Part shown: in pieces, positions 1 to 9,937 of the stretch | How positions within the stretch are numbered: the first letter of the stretch is position 1 | Layout of the letters: every line of letters begins with the position of its first letter | Assembly (NCBI GenBank): GCA_963691815.1 | Contig: OY829657.1 | Location: 5,059,953-5,123,952 of the forward strand | DNA length: 64,000 bases | Direction: 5' to 3' | Source of the DNA: Echiichthys vipera | Lineage: Eukaryota; Chordata; Actinopteri; Perciformes; Trachinidae | Translations under genes and position numbers: made by a program | Notes under the pieces: generated by a model | What the model was told of the DNA's origin: nothing | What the model saw: the letters and a program-made list of their open reading frames with translations, nothing else | Databases searched by the model: none

Positions 1-167
1 CTTTTTAGCTGGTGAGATACTTTAGTTGGAGGTGAAGTTGCTCCAATTGAAGACTGCCCGTTTTGGTTTGCGCGTTATGCTGACATTGGCGTCAGAGGAC
101 AAAGACAACTTTCTACTAGAAAGTACCCTTCAAGTTCAGACACATTGACTTGTTAAAGAACTGTTAG

Positions 168-241
168 TGGCCAGTATGGGGGTCGAACCCATGGCCTTGG
201 CGTTATTAGCACCACGCTCTAACCATCTGAGCTAACCGGCC
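168..241 (-). tRNA. tRNA-Ile(AAT), array copy 1
   Basis: Array reference copy, 74 nt including discriminator A73. The minus strand folds as a 7-bp acceptor stem (GGCCGGT with ACTGGCC, one G-T wobble at 5:68), D stem GCTC/GAGC, anticodon stem TGGTG/CGCCA with loop CTAATAA (anticodon AAT, expected to be read as inosine) and T stem ATGGG/CCCAT with loop TTCGACC. The internal A box (TAGCTCAGATGG) and B box (GGTTCGACCC) fit Pol III rules. No intron. A decayed Ile copy and an Arg gene lie upstream of it on the minus strand. Confidence 0.95.
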
Positions 242-448
242 CTCGATCAAAGGTTTTTTAACGACAATTTTTCCACGTAATTTAAACAGGACAGAACGTA
301 CAAAGTTGGGCCGGATTGGAATCGTCAGATGAGACCACCTCCTAGCTTGGTTGGGCCAGATTGGAATCGCCAGATGAGACGATTCAATGTTTACAGACAT
401 GCTGAAAAAAGTTAAGCTGGCCATCATGAGGTTGAAACCCATGACCGC

Positions 449-516
449 TGGCCAGCATGAGGGTGGAACCCATAACCTTGACATTATTAGCACCAGGCTC
501 TAACCAGTTTCGATTA
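449..516 (-). pseudogene. Decayed tRNA-Ile copy (representative of 14)
   Basis: The minus strand keeps a recognisable anticodon arm with AAT (GGTGCTAATAATGTC), a T arm GGGTTCCACCC and an acceptor 3' end TGCTGGCCA. The 5' acceptor strand and D arm have decayed (GTTAATCGAAACTGG in place of GGCCGGTTAGCTCAG), so a closed acceptor stem is impossible. A second, shorter decayed Ile 3' end (TTTCAACC loop, GATGGCCA) abuts it at about 418-446. The other copies start near 1693, 2566, 4107, 4922, 5628, 6848 (truncated), 8102, 9346, 10218 (truncated), 11472, 12708, 13580 (truncated) and 14439. In each long unit it lies between Ile and Arg. Confidence 0.8.
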
Positions 517-669
517 ACACTCACCTTCTCGAGAATGTGTTTCCGCAGAGGATAAGGTTTTGATCATTCAATGTTTACAGACATGCTGAAATTCAGTTAT
601 AGGACTTTCAGTAGTACTGTGCTCAACCTTAGAGGACCACATTGTGCTTCTGAAACAAGGTGCAGCTTC

Positions 670-742
670 TAACCACGAAGGGACTCGAACCCTCAATTTT
701 CTGATCCGAAGTCAGACGCCTTGTCCATTAGGCCACGTGGTC
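670..742 (-). tRNA. tRNA-Arg(TCG), array copy 1
   Basis: Array reference copy, 73 nt including discriminator A73. Acceptor stem GACCACG/CGTGGTT (G1-U72 wobble), D stem GCCT/AGGC, anticodon stem TCTGA/TCAGA with loop CTTCGGA (anticodon TCG), T stem GAGGG/CCCTT with loop TTCGAGT. The B box GGTTCGAGTCC is intact and there is no intron. Its 5' flank is an 18-bp minisatellite that begins inside the tRNA. Confidence 0.95.
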
Positions 743-808
743 GCACGTTCTCACACGGTCGCACGAGTTTAGGCGGTCGCACGAGTTTACGCGGTCGCAC
801 AAGTTTAG
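739..808 (-). repeat. 18-bp minisatellite at the 5' flank of tRNA-Arg (representative)
   Basis: Four units of about 18 bp beginning 'ggtcgcac' start at 739, 757, 775 and 793. The first four bases of the first unit are the 5' terminal GACC of tRNA-Arg copy 1, so the repeat is in phase with the tRNA end. The same array, with 2 to 4 units and small changes, flanks each of the 13 Arg genes. It occupies the region just upstream of Arg on the transcribed strand. Confidence 0.85.
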
Positions 809-1036
809 AACTTCACAAATCGGAAGGGGCACGGTTTGGCTGCTGTTTTGGAGAAAGGTGAAAAGGCAGTCTTTTTAGCTGGTGACTTACTTTAGTTGGA
901 GGTGAAGTGGCTCCAATTGAAGACTGCCCATTTTGGTTTGCGCATTATGCTGACTTTGGCATCTGAGGATTAAGAACCTTTCTACTAGAAAGTACCCTTC
1001 AAGTTCAGACACATTGACTTGTTAAAGAACTGTTAG

Positions 1037-1110
1037 TGGCCAGTATGGGGGTCGAACCCATGGCCTTGGCGTTATTAGCACCACGCTCTAACCATCTGAG
1101 CTAACCGGCC
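1037..1110 (-). tRNA. tRNA-Ile(AAT), array copy 2
   Basis: Mature region identical to copy 1. It sits in a short unit with no Arg gene: the next spacer begins about 90 bp upstream on the minus strand. Confidence 0.94.
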
Positions 1111-1411
1111 CTCGATGAAAAGTTTTTTAACGACAATTTTTCCACGTAATTTAAACAGGACAGAACGTACAAAGTTGGGCCGGATTGGAATCGTCAGGAA
1201 GGGGCACGGTTTAGCTGCTGTTTTGGAGAAAGGTGAAAAGGCAGTCTTTTTAGCTGGTGAGTTACTTTAGTTGGAGGTGAAGTGGCTCCAATTGAAGACT
1301 GCCCATTTTGGTTTGCGCATTATGCTGACTTTGGCGTCTGAGGATTAAGAACCTTTCTACTAGAAAGTACCCTTCAAGTTCAGACACATTGACTTGTTAA
1401 AGAACTGTTAG

Positions 1412-1485
1412 TGGCCAGTATGGGGGTCGAACCCATGGCCTTGGCGTTATTAGCACCACGCTCTAACCATCTGAGCTAACCGGCC
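1412..1485 (-). tRNA. tRNA-Ile(AAT), array copy 3
   Basis: Mature region identical to copy 1; long unit with a decayed Ile starting at 1693 and Arg copy 2. Confidence 0.94.
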
Positions 1486-1916
1486 TTCGATGAAAAGTTT
1501 TTTAACGACAATTTTTCCACGTAATTTAAACAGGACAGAACGTACAAAGTTGGGCCGGATTGGAATCGTCAGATGAGACCACCTCCTAGCTTGGTTGGGC
1601 CAGATTGGAATCGCCAGATGAGACGATTCAATGTTTACAGACATGCTGAAAAAAATTAAGCTGGCCATCATGAGGTTGAAACCCATGACCGCTGGCCAGC
1701 ATGAGGGTGGAACCCATGACCTTGACATTATTAGCACCAGGCTCGATTAACACTTACCTTCTGGAGAATGTCTTTCCGCAGAGGATAAGGTTTTGATCAT
1801 TCAATGTTTACAGACATGCTGAAATACCGTTTTAGGACTTATTGTCAGCAGTACTGTGCTCAACCTTAGAAGATCTTAGAGGACCACATTGTCCTTCTGA
1901 AACAAGGTGCAGCTTC

Positions 1917-1989
1917 TAACCACGAAGGGACTCGAACCCTCAATTTTCTGATCCGAAGTCAGACGCCTTGTCCATTAGGCCACGTGGTC
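1917..1989 (-). tRNA. tRNA-Arg(TCG), array copy 2
   Basis: Mature region identical to Arg copy 1; followed in plus coordinates by the 18-bp minisatellite. Confidence 0.94.
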
Positions 1990-2284
1990 GCACGTTCTCA
2001 AACGGTCGCACGAGTTTACGCGGTCGCACAAGTTTAGGCGGTCGCACAAGTTTAGTCCTTCACAAATCGGAAGGGGCACAGTTTGGCTGCTGTTTTGGAG
2101 AAAGGTGAAAAGGCAGTCTTTTTAGCTGGTGAGTTACTTGAGTTGGAGGTGAAGTGGCTCCAATTGAAGACTGCCCATTTTGGTTTGCGCGTTATGCTGA
2201 CATTGGCGTCTGAGGAGCAAGACACCTTTCTACTAGAAAGTACCCTTCAAGTTCAGACACATTGACTTGTTAAAGAACTGTTAG

Positions 2285-2358
2285 TGGCCAGTATGGGGGT
2301 TGAACCCATGGCCTTGGCGTTATTAGCACCACGCTCTAACCATCTGAGCTAACCGGCC
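2285..2358 (-). tRNA. tRNA-Ile(AAT), array copy 4 (T-loop variant)
   Basis: One difference from copy 1: the T loop reads TTCAACC instead of TTCGACC. This keeps a purine at position 57 and a valid B box, so the gene should still fold and be transcribed. The same change occurs in copy 9. Confidence 0.92.
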
Positions 2359-2800
2359 TTCGATGAAAAGTTTTTTAACGACAATTTTTCCACGTAATTT
2401 AAACAGGACAGAACGTACAAAGTTGGGCCGGATTGGAATCGTCAGATGAGACCACCTCCTAGCTTGTTTGGGCCAGATTGGAATCGTCAGATGAGACGAT
2501 TCAATGTTTACAGACATGCTGAAAAAAATTAAGCTGGCCATCATGAGGTTGAAACCCATGACCGCTGGCCAGCATGAGGGTGGAACCCATAACCTTGACA
2601 TTATTAGCACCAGGCTCTAACCAGTTTCGATTAACACTCACCTTCTCGAGAATGTGTTTCCGCAGAGGATAAGGTTTTGATCATTCAATGTTTACAGACA
2701 TGCTTAAATTCCGTTTTAGGACTTAGTTTCAGTAGTACTGTGCTCAACCCTAGAAGATCTTAGAGGACCACATTGTGCTTCTGAAACAAGGTGCAGCTTC

Positions 2801-2873
2801 TAACCACGAAGGGACTCGAACCCTCAATTTTCTGATCCGAAGTCAGACGCCTTGTCCATTAGGCCACGTGGTC
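2801..2873 (-). tRNA. tRNA-Arg(TCG), array copy 3
   Basis: Mature region identical to Arg copy 1. Confidence 0.94.
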
Positions 2874-3168
2874 GCACGTTCTCTCAAGGTCGCACGAGTT
2901 TACACGGTCGCACAAGTTTACGCGGTCGCACAAGTTTAGACCTTCACAAATCGGAAGGGGCATGGTTTGGCTGCTGTTTTGGAGAAAGGTGAAAAGGCAG
3001 TGTTTTTAGCTGGTGAGTTACTTTAGTTGGAGGTGAAGTGGCTCCAATTGAAGACTGCCCATTTTGGTTTGCGCATTATGCTGACTTTGGCGTCTGAGGA
3101 GCAAGACACCTTTCTACTAGAAAGTACCCTTCAAGTTCAGACACATTGACTTGTTAAAGAACTGTTAG

Positions 3169-3242
3169 TGGCCAGTATGGGGGTCGAACCCATGGCCTTG
3201 GCGTTATTAGCACCACGCTCTAACCATCTGAGCTAACCGGCC
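3169..3242 (-). tRNA. tRNA-Ile(AAT), array copy 5
   Basis: Mature region identical to copy 1. Its unit lacks an Arg gene and carries instead the chimeric Ile pseudogene at 3450-3523. Confidence 0.94.
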
Positions 3243-3449
3243 TTCGATGAAAAGTTTTTTAACGACAATTTTTCCACGTAATTTAAACAGGACAGAACGT
3301 ACAAAGTTGGGCCGGATTGGAATCGTCAGATGAGACCACCTCCTAGCTTGGTTGGGCCAGATTGGAATCGCCAGATGAGACGATTCAATGTTTACAGACA
3401 TGCTGAAAAAAATTAAGCTGGCCATCATGAGGTTGAAACCCATGACCGC

Positions 3450-3523
3450 TGGCCAGCATGAGGGTGGAACCCATAACCTTGACATTATTAGCACCACGCT
3501 CTAACCACCTGAGCTAACCGGCG
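3450..3523 (-). pseudogene. Chimeric tRNA-Ile(AAT) pseudogene
   Basis: Full length at 74 nt, but a mosaic. The 5' half (first base C, D arm, anticodon AAT) matches Ile copy 20, including its C1 and its D-loop G. The 3' half (anticodon 3' stem, T arm, acceptor 3' strand ATGCTGGCCA) matches the decayed Ile sequences. The acceptor stem is weakened (C1 opposite C72), the anticodon stem pairs poorly (TGGTG with TGTCA) and the T loop reads TTCCACC, losing the conserved purine at 57. It looks like a recombination junction between an intact and a decayed copy and is probably inactive. Confidence 0.8.
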
Positions 3524-3825
3524 TTCGATCAAAGGTTTTTTAACGACAATTTTTCCACGTAATTTAAACAGGACAGAACATACAAAGTTGGGCCGGATTG
3601 GAATCGTCAGGAAGGGGAACGGTTTGGCTACTGTTTTGGAGAAAGGTGAAAAGGCAGTCTTTTTAGATGGTGAGTTAGTTTAGTTGAAGCTGAAGTGGCT
3701 CCAATTGAAGACTGCCCATTTTGGTTTGCGCGTTATGCTGACTTTGGCGTCAGAGGAGCAAGACAACTTTCTACTAGAAAGTACCCTTCAAGTTCAGACA
3801 CATTAACTTGTTAAAGTACTATTAG

Positions 3826-3899
3826 TGGCCCGTATGGGGGTCGAACCCATGGCCTTGGCGTTATTAGCACCACGCTCTAACCATCTGAGCTAACCGGCC
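3826..3899 (-). tRNA. tRNA-Ile(AAT), array copy 6 (G68 variant)
   Basis: One difference from copy 1: the 3' acceptor strand reads ACGGGCC instead of ACTGGCC, giving G5 opposite G68. As I recall, the common vertebrate tRNA-Ile(AAT) also has this G-G pair, so this copy may keep the ancestral base while the others carry a derived G-U pair. Long unit with Arg copy 4. Confidence 0.91.
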
Positions 3900-4341
3900 C
3901 TCGATCAAAGGTTTTTTAACGACAATTTTTCCACGTAATTTAAACAGGACAGAACGTACAAAGTTGGGCCGGATTGGAATCGTCAGATGAGACCACCTCC
4001 TAGCTTGGTTGGGCCAGATTGGAATCGCCAGATGAGACGATTCAATGTTTACAGACATGCTGAAAAAAGTTAAGCTGGCCATCATGAGGTTGAAACCCAT
4101 GACCGCTGGCCAGCATGAGGGTGGAACCCATAACCTTGACATTATTAGCACCAGGCTCTAACCAGTTTCGATTAACACTCACCTTCTCGAGAATGTGTTT
4201 CTGCAGAGGATAAGGTTTTGATCATTCAATGTTTACAGACATGCTGAAATACTGTTTTAGGACTTATTGTCAGCAGTACTGTGCTCAACCCTAGAAGATC
4301 TTAGAGGACCACATTGTCCTTCTGAAACAAGGTGCAGCTTC

Positions 4342-4414
4342 TAACCACGAAGGGACTCGAACCCTCAATTTTCTGATCCGAAGTCAGACGCCTTGTCCAT
4401 TAGGCCACGTGGTC
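4342..4414 (-). tRNA. tRNA-Arg(TCG), array copy 4
   Basis: Mature region identical to Arg copy 1. Confidence 0.94.
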
Positions 4415-4709
4415 GCACGTTCTCAAACGGTCGCACGAGTTTACGGGGTCGCACAAGTTTACGCGGTCGCACAAGTTTAGACCTTCACAAATCGGAAGGG
4501 GCACGGTTTGGCTGCTGTTTTGGAGAAAGGTGAAAAGGCAGTCTTTTTAGCTGGTGACTTACTTTAGTTGGAGGTGAAGTGGCTCCAATTGAAGACTGCC
4601 CATTTTGGTTTGCGCGTTATGCTGACATTGGCGTCTGAGGAGCAAGACACCTTTCTACTAGAAAGTACCCTTCAAGTTCATACACATTGACTTGTTAAAG
4701 AACTGTTAG

Positions 4710-4783
4710 TGGCCAGTATGGGGGTCGAACCCATGGCCTTGGCGTTATTAGCACCACGCTCTAACCATCTGAGCTCACCGGCC
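4710..4783 (-). tRNA. tRNA-Ile(AAT), array copy 7 (U8 lost)
   Basis: One change from copy 1: the base after the acceptor stem, the near-invariant U8, is G, so the linker reads GA instead of TA. This falls in the A box and removes the U8-A14 tertiary pair, so function is doubtful. The unit also has an internal deletion joining its spacer to the decayed Ile at 4922. Confidence 0.8.
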
Positions 4784-5156
4784 TTTGATGAAAAGTTTTT
4801 TAACGACAATTTTTCCACGTAATTTAAACAGGACAGAACGTACAAAGTTGGGCAGGATTAGAATCGTCAGGAAGGGGCACGGTTTAGCTGCTGTTTTGGA
4901 GAGGTTGAAACCCCTGACCGTTGGCCAGCATGAGGGTGGAACCCATAACCTTGACATTATTAGCACCAGGCTCTAACCAGTTTCGATTAACACTCACCTT
5001 CTCGAGAATGTGTTTCCGCAGAGGATAAGGTTTTGATCATTCAATGTTTACAGACATGCTGAAATACCGTTTAAGGACTTAGTTTCAGCAGTACTGTGCT
5101 CAACCCTAGAAGATCTTAGAGGACCACATTGTCCTTCTGAAACAAGGTGCAGCTTC

Positions 5157-5229
5157 TAACCACGAAGGGACTCAAACCCTCAATTTTCTGATCCGAAGTC
5201 AGACGCCTTGTCCATTAGGCCACGTGGTT
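5157..5229 (-). tRNA. tRNA-Arg(TCG), array copy 5 (variant)
   Basis: Two differences from Arg copy 1. The first base is A, so position 1:72 is a Watson-Crick A-U pair. The T loop reads TTTGAGT instead of TTCGAGT, losing the invariant C56 that pairs with G19 and weakening the B box. Probably impaired. Confidence 0.82.
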
Positions 5230-5346
5230 GCACGTTCTCACACGGTCGCACGAGTTTAGGCGGTCGCACAAGTTTAGACCTTCACAAATTTCTAGTAGAA
5301 AGTACCCTTCAAGTTCAGACACATTGACTTGTTAAAGAACTGATAG

Positions 5347-5420
5347 TGGCCAGTATGGGGGTCGAACCCATGGCCTTGGCGTTATTAGCACCACGCTCTA
5401 ACCATCTGAGCTAACCGGCC
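5347..5420 (-). tRNA. tRNA-Ile(AAT), array copy 8
   Basis: Mature region identical to copy 1. The spacer just before it in plus coordinates is truncated and joins directly to the minisatellite of Arg copy 5. Confidence 0.94.
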
Positions 5421-5828
5421 TTCGATGAAAAGTTTTTTAACGACAATTTTTCCACGTAATTTAAACAGGACAGAACGTACAAAGTTGGGCCGGATTGGTA
5501 TCGTCAGATGAGACCACCTCCTAGCTTGTTTGGGCCAGATTGGAATCGCCAGATGAGACGATTCAATGTTTACTGACATGCTGAAAAAAATTAAGCTGGC
5601 CATCATGAGGTTGAAACCCATGACCGCTGGCCAGCATGAGGGTGGAATCCATAACCTTGACATTATTAGCACCAGGATCTAACCAGTTTCGATTAACACT
5701 CACCTTCTCGAGAATGTGTTTACAGACATGCTGAAATACCGTTTTAGGACTTATTGTCAGCAGTACTGTGCTCAACCCTAGAAGATCTTAGAGGACCACA
5801 TTGTCCTTCTGAAACAAGGTGCAGCTTC

Positions 5829-5901
5829 TAACCACGAAGGGACTCGAACCCTCAATTTTCTGATCCGAAGTCAGACGCCTTGTCCATTAGGCCACGTGGT
5901 C
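5829..5901 (-). tRNA. tRNA-Arg(TCG), array copy 6
   Basis: Mature region identical to Arg copy 1. Confidence 0.94.
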
Positions 5902-6192
5902 GCACGTTCTCACACGGTCGCACAAGTTTAGGCGGTCGCACAAGTTTAGGCGGTCGCACAAGTTTAGACCTTCACAAATCGGAAGGGGCACAGTTTGGCT
6001 GCTGTTTTGGAGAAAGGTGAAAAGGCAGTCTTTTTAGCTGGTTACTTTAGTTGGAGGTGAAGTGGCTCCAATTGAAGACTGCCCATTTTGGTTTGTGCGT
6101 TATGCTGACATTGGCGTCTGAGGAGCAAGACACCTTTCTACTAGAAAGTACCCTTCAAGTTCAGACACATTGACTTGTTAAAGAACTGTTAG

Positions 6193-6266
6193 TGGCCAGT
6201 ATGGGGGTTGAACCCATGGCCTTGGCGTTATTAGCACCACGCTCTAACCATCTGAGCTAACCGGCC
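6193..6266 (-). tRNA. tRNA-Ile(AAT), array copy 9 (T-loop variant)
   Basis: Same single T-loop change as copy 4 (TTCAACC); short unit without Arg. Confidence 0.92.
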
Positions 6267-6568
6267 TTCGATGAAAGGTTTTTTAACGACAATTTTTCCA
6301 CGTAATTTAAACAGGACAGAACGTACAAAGTTGGGCCGGATTGGAATCGTCAGGAAGGGGCACGGTTTAGCTGCTGTTTTGGAGAAAGGTGAAAAGGCAG
6401 TCTTTTTAGCTGGTGAGATACTTTAGTTGGAGGTGAAGTGGCTCCAATTGAAGACTGCCCGTTTTGGTTTGCGCGTTATGCTGACATTGGCGTCAGAGGA
6501 GAAAGACAACTTTCTACTAGAAAGTACCCTTCAAGTTCAGACACATTGACTTGTTAAAGAACTGTTAG

Positions 6569-6642
6569 TGGCCAGTATGGGGGTCGAACCCATGGCCTTG
6601 GCGTTATTAGCACCACGCTCTAACCATCTGAGCTAACCGGCC
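6569..6642 (-). tRNA. tRNA-Ile(AAT), array copy 10
   Basis: Mature region identical to copy 1. First gene of the 3.1-kb higher-order repeat; its partner in the second copy is at 9938. Confidence 0.94.
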
Positions 6643-7077
6643 CTCAATCAAAGGTTTTTTAACGACAATTTTTCCACGTAATTTAACCAGGACAGAACGT
6701 ACAAAGTTGGGCCGGATTGGAATCGTCAGATGAGACCACCTCCTAGCTTGTTTGGGCCAGATTGGAATCGTCAGATGAGACGATTCAGTGTTTACAGACA
6801 TGCTGAAAAAAATTAAGCTGGCCATCATGAGGTTGAAACCCCTGACCGCCATGAGGGTGGAACCCATAACCTTGACATTATTAGCACCAGGCTCTAACCA
6901 GTTTCGATTAACACTCACCTTCTCGAGAATGTGTTTCCGCAGAGGATAAGGTTTTGATCATTCAATGTTTACAGACATGCTGAAATACCGTTTTAGGACT
7001 TATTGTCAGCAGTACTGTGCTCAATCCTAGAAGATCTTAGAGGACCACATTGTCCTTCTGAAACAAGGTGCAGCTTC

Positions 7078-7150
7078 TAACCACGAAGGGACTCGAACCC
7101 TCAATTTTCTGATCCGAAGTCAGACGCCTTGTCCATTAGGCCACGTGGTC
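7078..7150 (-). tRNA. tRNA-Arg(TCG), array copy 7
   Basis: Mature region identical to Arg copy 1; higher-order partner at 10448. Confidence 0.94.
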
Positions 7151-7444
7151 GCACGTTCTCACACGGTCGCACGAGTTTAGGCGGTCGCACGAGTTTACGC
7201 GGTCGCACAAGTTCAGAAATTCACAAATCGGAAGGGGCACGGTTTGGCTGCTGTTTTGGAGAAAGGTGAAAAGGCAGTCTTTTTAGCTGGTGAGTTACTT
7301 TAGTTCGAGGTGAAGTGGCTCCAATTGAAGACTGCCCATTTTGGTTTGCGCATTATGCTGACTTTGGCATCTGAGGATTAAGAACCTTTCTACTAGAAAG
7401 TACCCTTCAAGTTCAGACACATTAACTTGTTAAAGTACTGTTAG

Positions 7445-7518
7445 TGGCCAGTATGGGGGTCGAACCCATGGCCTTGGCGTTATTAGCACCACGCTCTAAC
7501 CATCTGAGCTAACCGGCC
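7445..7518 (-). tRNA. tRNA-Ile(AAT), array copy 11
   Basis: Mature region identical to copy 1; short unit; higher-order partner at 10815. Confidence 0.94.
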
Positions 7519-7820
7519 TTCGATGAAAAGTTTTTTAACGACAATTTTTCCACGTAATTTAAACAGGACAGAACGTACAAAGTTGGGCAGGATTGGAATC
7601 GTCAGGAAGGGGCACGGTTTAGCTGCTGTTTTGGAGAAAGGTGAAAAGGCAGTCTTTTTAGCTGGTGAGATACTTTAGTTGGAGGTGAAGTTGCTCCAAT
7701 TGAAGACTGCCCGTTTTGGTTTGCGCGTTATGCTGACATTGGCGTCAGAGGACAAAGACAACTTTCTACTAGAAAGTACCCTTCAAGTTCAGACACATTG
7801 ACTTGTTAAAGAACTGTTAG

Positions 7821-7894
7821 TGGCCAGTATGGGGGTCGAACCCATGGCCTTGGCGTTATTAGCACCACGCTCTAACCATCTGAGCTAACCGGCC
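7821..7894 (-). tRNA. tRNA-Ile(AAT), array copy 12
   Basis: Mature region identical to copy 1; partners at 168 (offset 7653) and 11191 (offset 3370). Confidence 0.94.
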
Positions 7895-8322
7895 CTCGAT
7901 CAAAGGTTTTTTAACGACAATTTTTCCACGTAATTTAAACAGGACAGAACGTACAAAGTTGGGCCGGATTGGAATCGTCAGATGAGACCACCTCCTAGCT
8001 TGGTTGGGCCAGATTGGAATCGCCAGATGAGACGATTCAATGTTTACAGACATGCTGAAAAAAGTTAAGCTGGCCATCATGAGGTTGAAACCCATGACCG
8101 CTGGCCAGCATGAGGGTGGAACCCATAACCTTGACATTATTAGCACCAGGCTCTAACCAGTTTCGATTAACACTCACCTTCTCGAGAATGTGTTTCCGCA
8201 GAGGATAAGGTTTTGATCATTCAATGTTTACAGACATGCTGAAATTCAGTTATAGGACTTTCAGTAGTACTGTGCTCAACCTTAGAGGACCACATTGTGC
8301 TTCTGAAACAAGGTGCAGCTTC

Positions 8323-8395
8323 TAACCACGAAGGGACTCGAACCCTCAATTTTCTGATCCGAAGTCAGACGCCTTGTCCATTAGGCCACGTGGTC
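8323..8395 (-). tRNA. tRNA-Arg(TCG), array copy 8
   Basis: Mature region identical to Arg copy 1; partners at 670 and 11693. Confidence 0.94.
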
Positions 8396-8689
8396 GCACG
8401 TTCTCACACGGTCGCACGAGTTTAGGCGGTCGCACGAGTTTACGCGGTCGCACAAGTTTAGAACTTCACAAATCGGAAGGGGCACGGTTTGGCTGCTGTT
8501 TTGGAGAAAGGTGAAAAGGCAGTCTTTTTAGCTGGTGACTTACTTTAGTTGGAGGTGAAGTGGCTCCAATTGAAGACTGCCCATTTTGGTTTGCGCATTA
8601 TGCTGACTTTGGCATCTGAGGATTAAGAACCTTTCTACTAGAAAGTACCCTTCAAGTTCAGACACATTGACTTGTTAAAGAACTGTTAG

Positions 8690-8763
8690 TGGCCAGTATG
8701 GGGGTCGAACCCATGGCCTTGGCGTTATTAGCACCACGCTCTAACCATCTGAGCTAACCGGCC
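8690..8763 (-). tRNA. tRNA-Ile(AAT), array copy 13
   Basis: Mature region identical to copy 1; short unit; partners at 1037 and 12060. Confidence 0.94.
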
Positions 8764-9064
8764 CTCGATGAAAAGTTTTTTAACGACAATTTTTCCACGT
8801 AATTTAAACAGGACAGAACGTACAAAGTTGGGCCGGATTGGAATCGTCAGGAAGGGGCACGGTTTAGCTGCTGTTTTGGAGAAAGGTGAAAAGGCAGTCT
8901 TTTTAGCTGGTGAGTTACTTTAGTTGGAGGTGAAGTGGCTCCAATTGAAGACTGCCCATTTTGGTTTGCGCATTATGCTGACTTTGGCGTCTGAGGATTA
9001 AGAACCTTTCTACTAGAAAGTACCCTTCAAGTTCAGACACATTGACTTGTTAAAGAACTGTTAG

Positions 9065-9138
9065 TGGCCAGTATGGGGGTCGAACCCATGGCCTTGGCGT
9101 TATTAGCACCACGCTCTAACCATCTGAGCTAACCGGCC
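9065..9138 (-). tRNA. tRNA-Ile(AAT), array copy 14
   Basis: Mature region identical to copy 1; partners at 1412 and 12435. Confidence 0.94.
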
Positions 9139-9569
9139 TTCGATGAAAAGTTTTTTAACGACAATTTTTCCACGTAATTTAAACAGGACAGAACGTACAA
9201 AGTTGGGCCGGATTGGAATCGTCAGATGAGACCACCTCCTAGCTTGGTTGGGCCAGATTGGAATCGCCAGATGAGACGATTCAATGTTTACAGACATGCT
9301 GAAAAAAATTAAGCTGGCCATCATGAGGTTGAAACCCATGACCGCTGGCCAGCATGAGGGTGGAACCCATGACCTTGACATTATTAGCACCAGGCTCGAT
9401 TAACACTTACCTTCTGGAGAATGTCTTTCCGCAGAGGATAAGGTTTTGATCATTCAATGTTTACAGACATGCTGAAATACCGTTTTAGGACTTAGTTTCA
9501 GTAGTACTGTGCTCAACCCTAGAAGATCTTAGAGGACCACATTGTCCTTCTGAAACAAGGTGCAGCTTC

Positions 9570-9642
9570 TAACCACAAAGGGACTCGAACCCTCAATTTT
9601 CTGATCCGAAGTCAGACGCCTTGTCCATTAGGCCACGTGGTC
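9570..9642 (-). tRNA. tRNA-Arg(TCG), array copy 9 (position 66 variant)
   Basis: One difference from Arg copy 1: the 3' acceptor strand reads TGTGGTT, so 7:66 becomes a G-U wobble. Structure tolerated. Arg copy 12 has the same change, as expected from the higher-order duplication. Confidence 0.91.
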
Positions 9643-9937
9643 GCACGTTCTCACAAGGTCGCACGAGTTCACGCGGTCGCACAAGTTTAGGTGGTCGCAC
9701 AAGTTTAGATCTTCACAAATCGGAAGGGGCACAGTTTGGCTGCTGTTTTGGAGAAAGGTGAAAAGGCAGTCTTTTTAGCTGGTGAGTTACTTTAGTTGGA
9801 GGTGAAGTGGTTCCAATTGAGGACAGCCCATTTTGGTCTGTGCTTTATGCTTACATTGGCGTCTGAGGAGCAAGACACCTTTCTACTAGAAAGTACCCTT
9901 CAAGTTCAGACACATTGACTTGTTAAAGAACTGTTAG

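Larger units (their letters stand above)
6511..9642. repeat. Higher-order tRNA repeat, copy A
   Basis: About 3.13 kb holding Ile copies 10-14 and Arg copies 7-9. It matches 9880-13004 with only scattered substitutions and small indels. The tRNA spacing is conserved: 6569/9938, 7078/10448, 7445/10815, 7821/11191, 8323/11693, 8690/12060, 9065/12435, 9570/12932. Confidence 0.9.

Noticed and set aside
206..493. A 95-codon minus-strand frame, repeated about 15 times through the array (for example at 1450, 2323, 3207, 7859).
   Set aside because: It ends inside tRNA-Ile at the TAA of the anticodon loop and spans spacer plus decayed tRNA. It repeats only because the array repeats; it has no codon-level conservation beyond that and no known domain.
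2083..2265. A 60-codon plus-strand frame in the array spacer.
   Set aside because: Most other spacer copies I checked have an in-frame TAG at the same place or later stops; this copy is open by a single base change.
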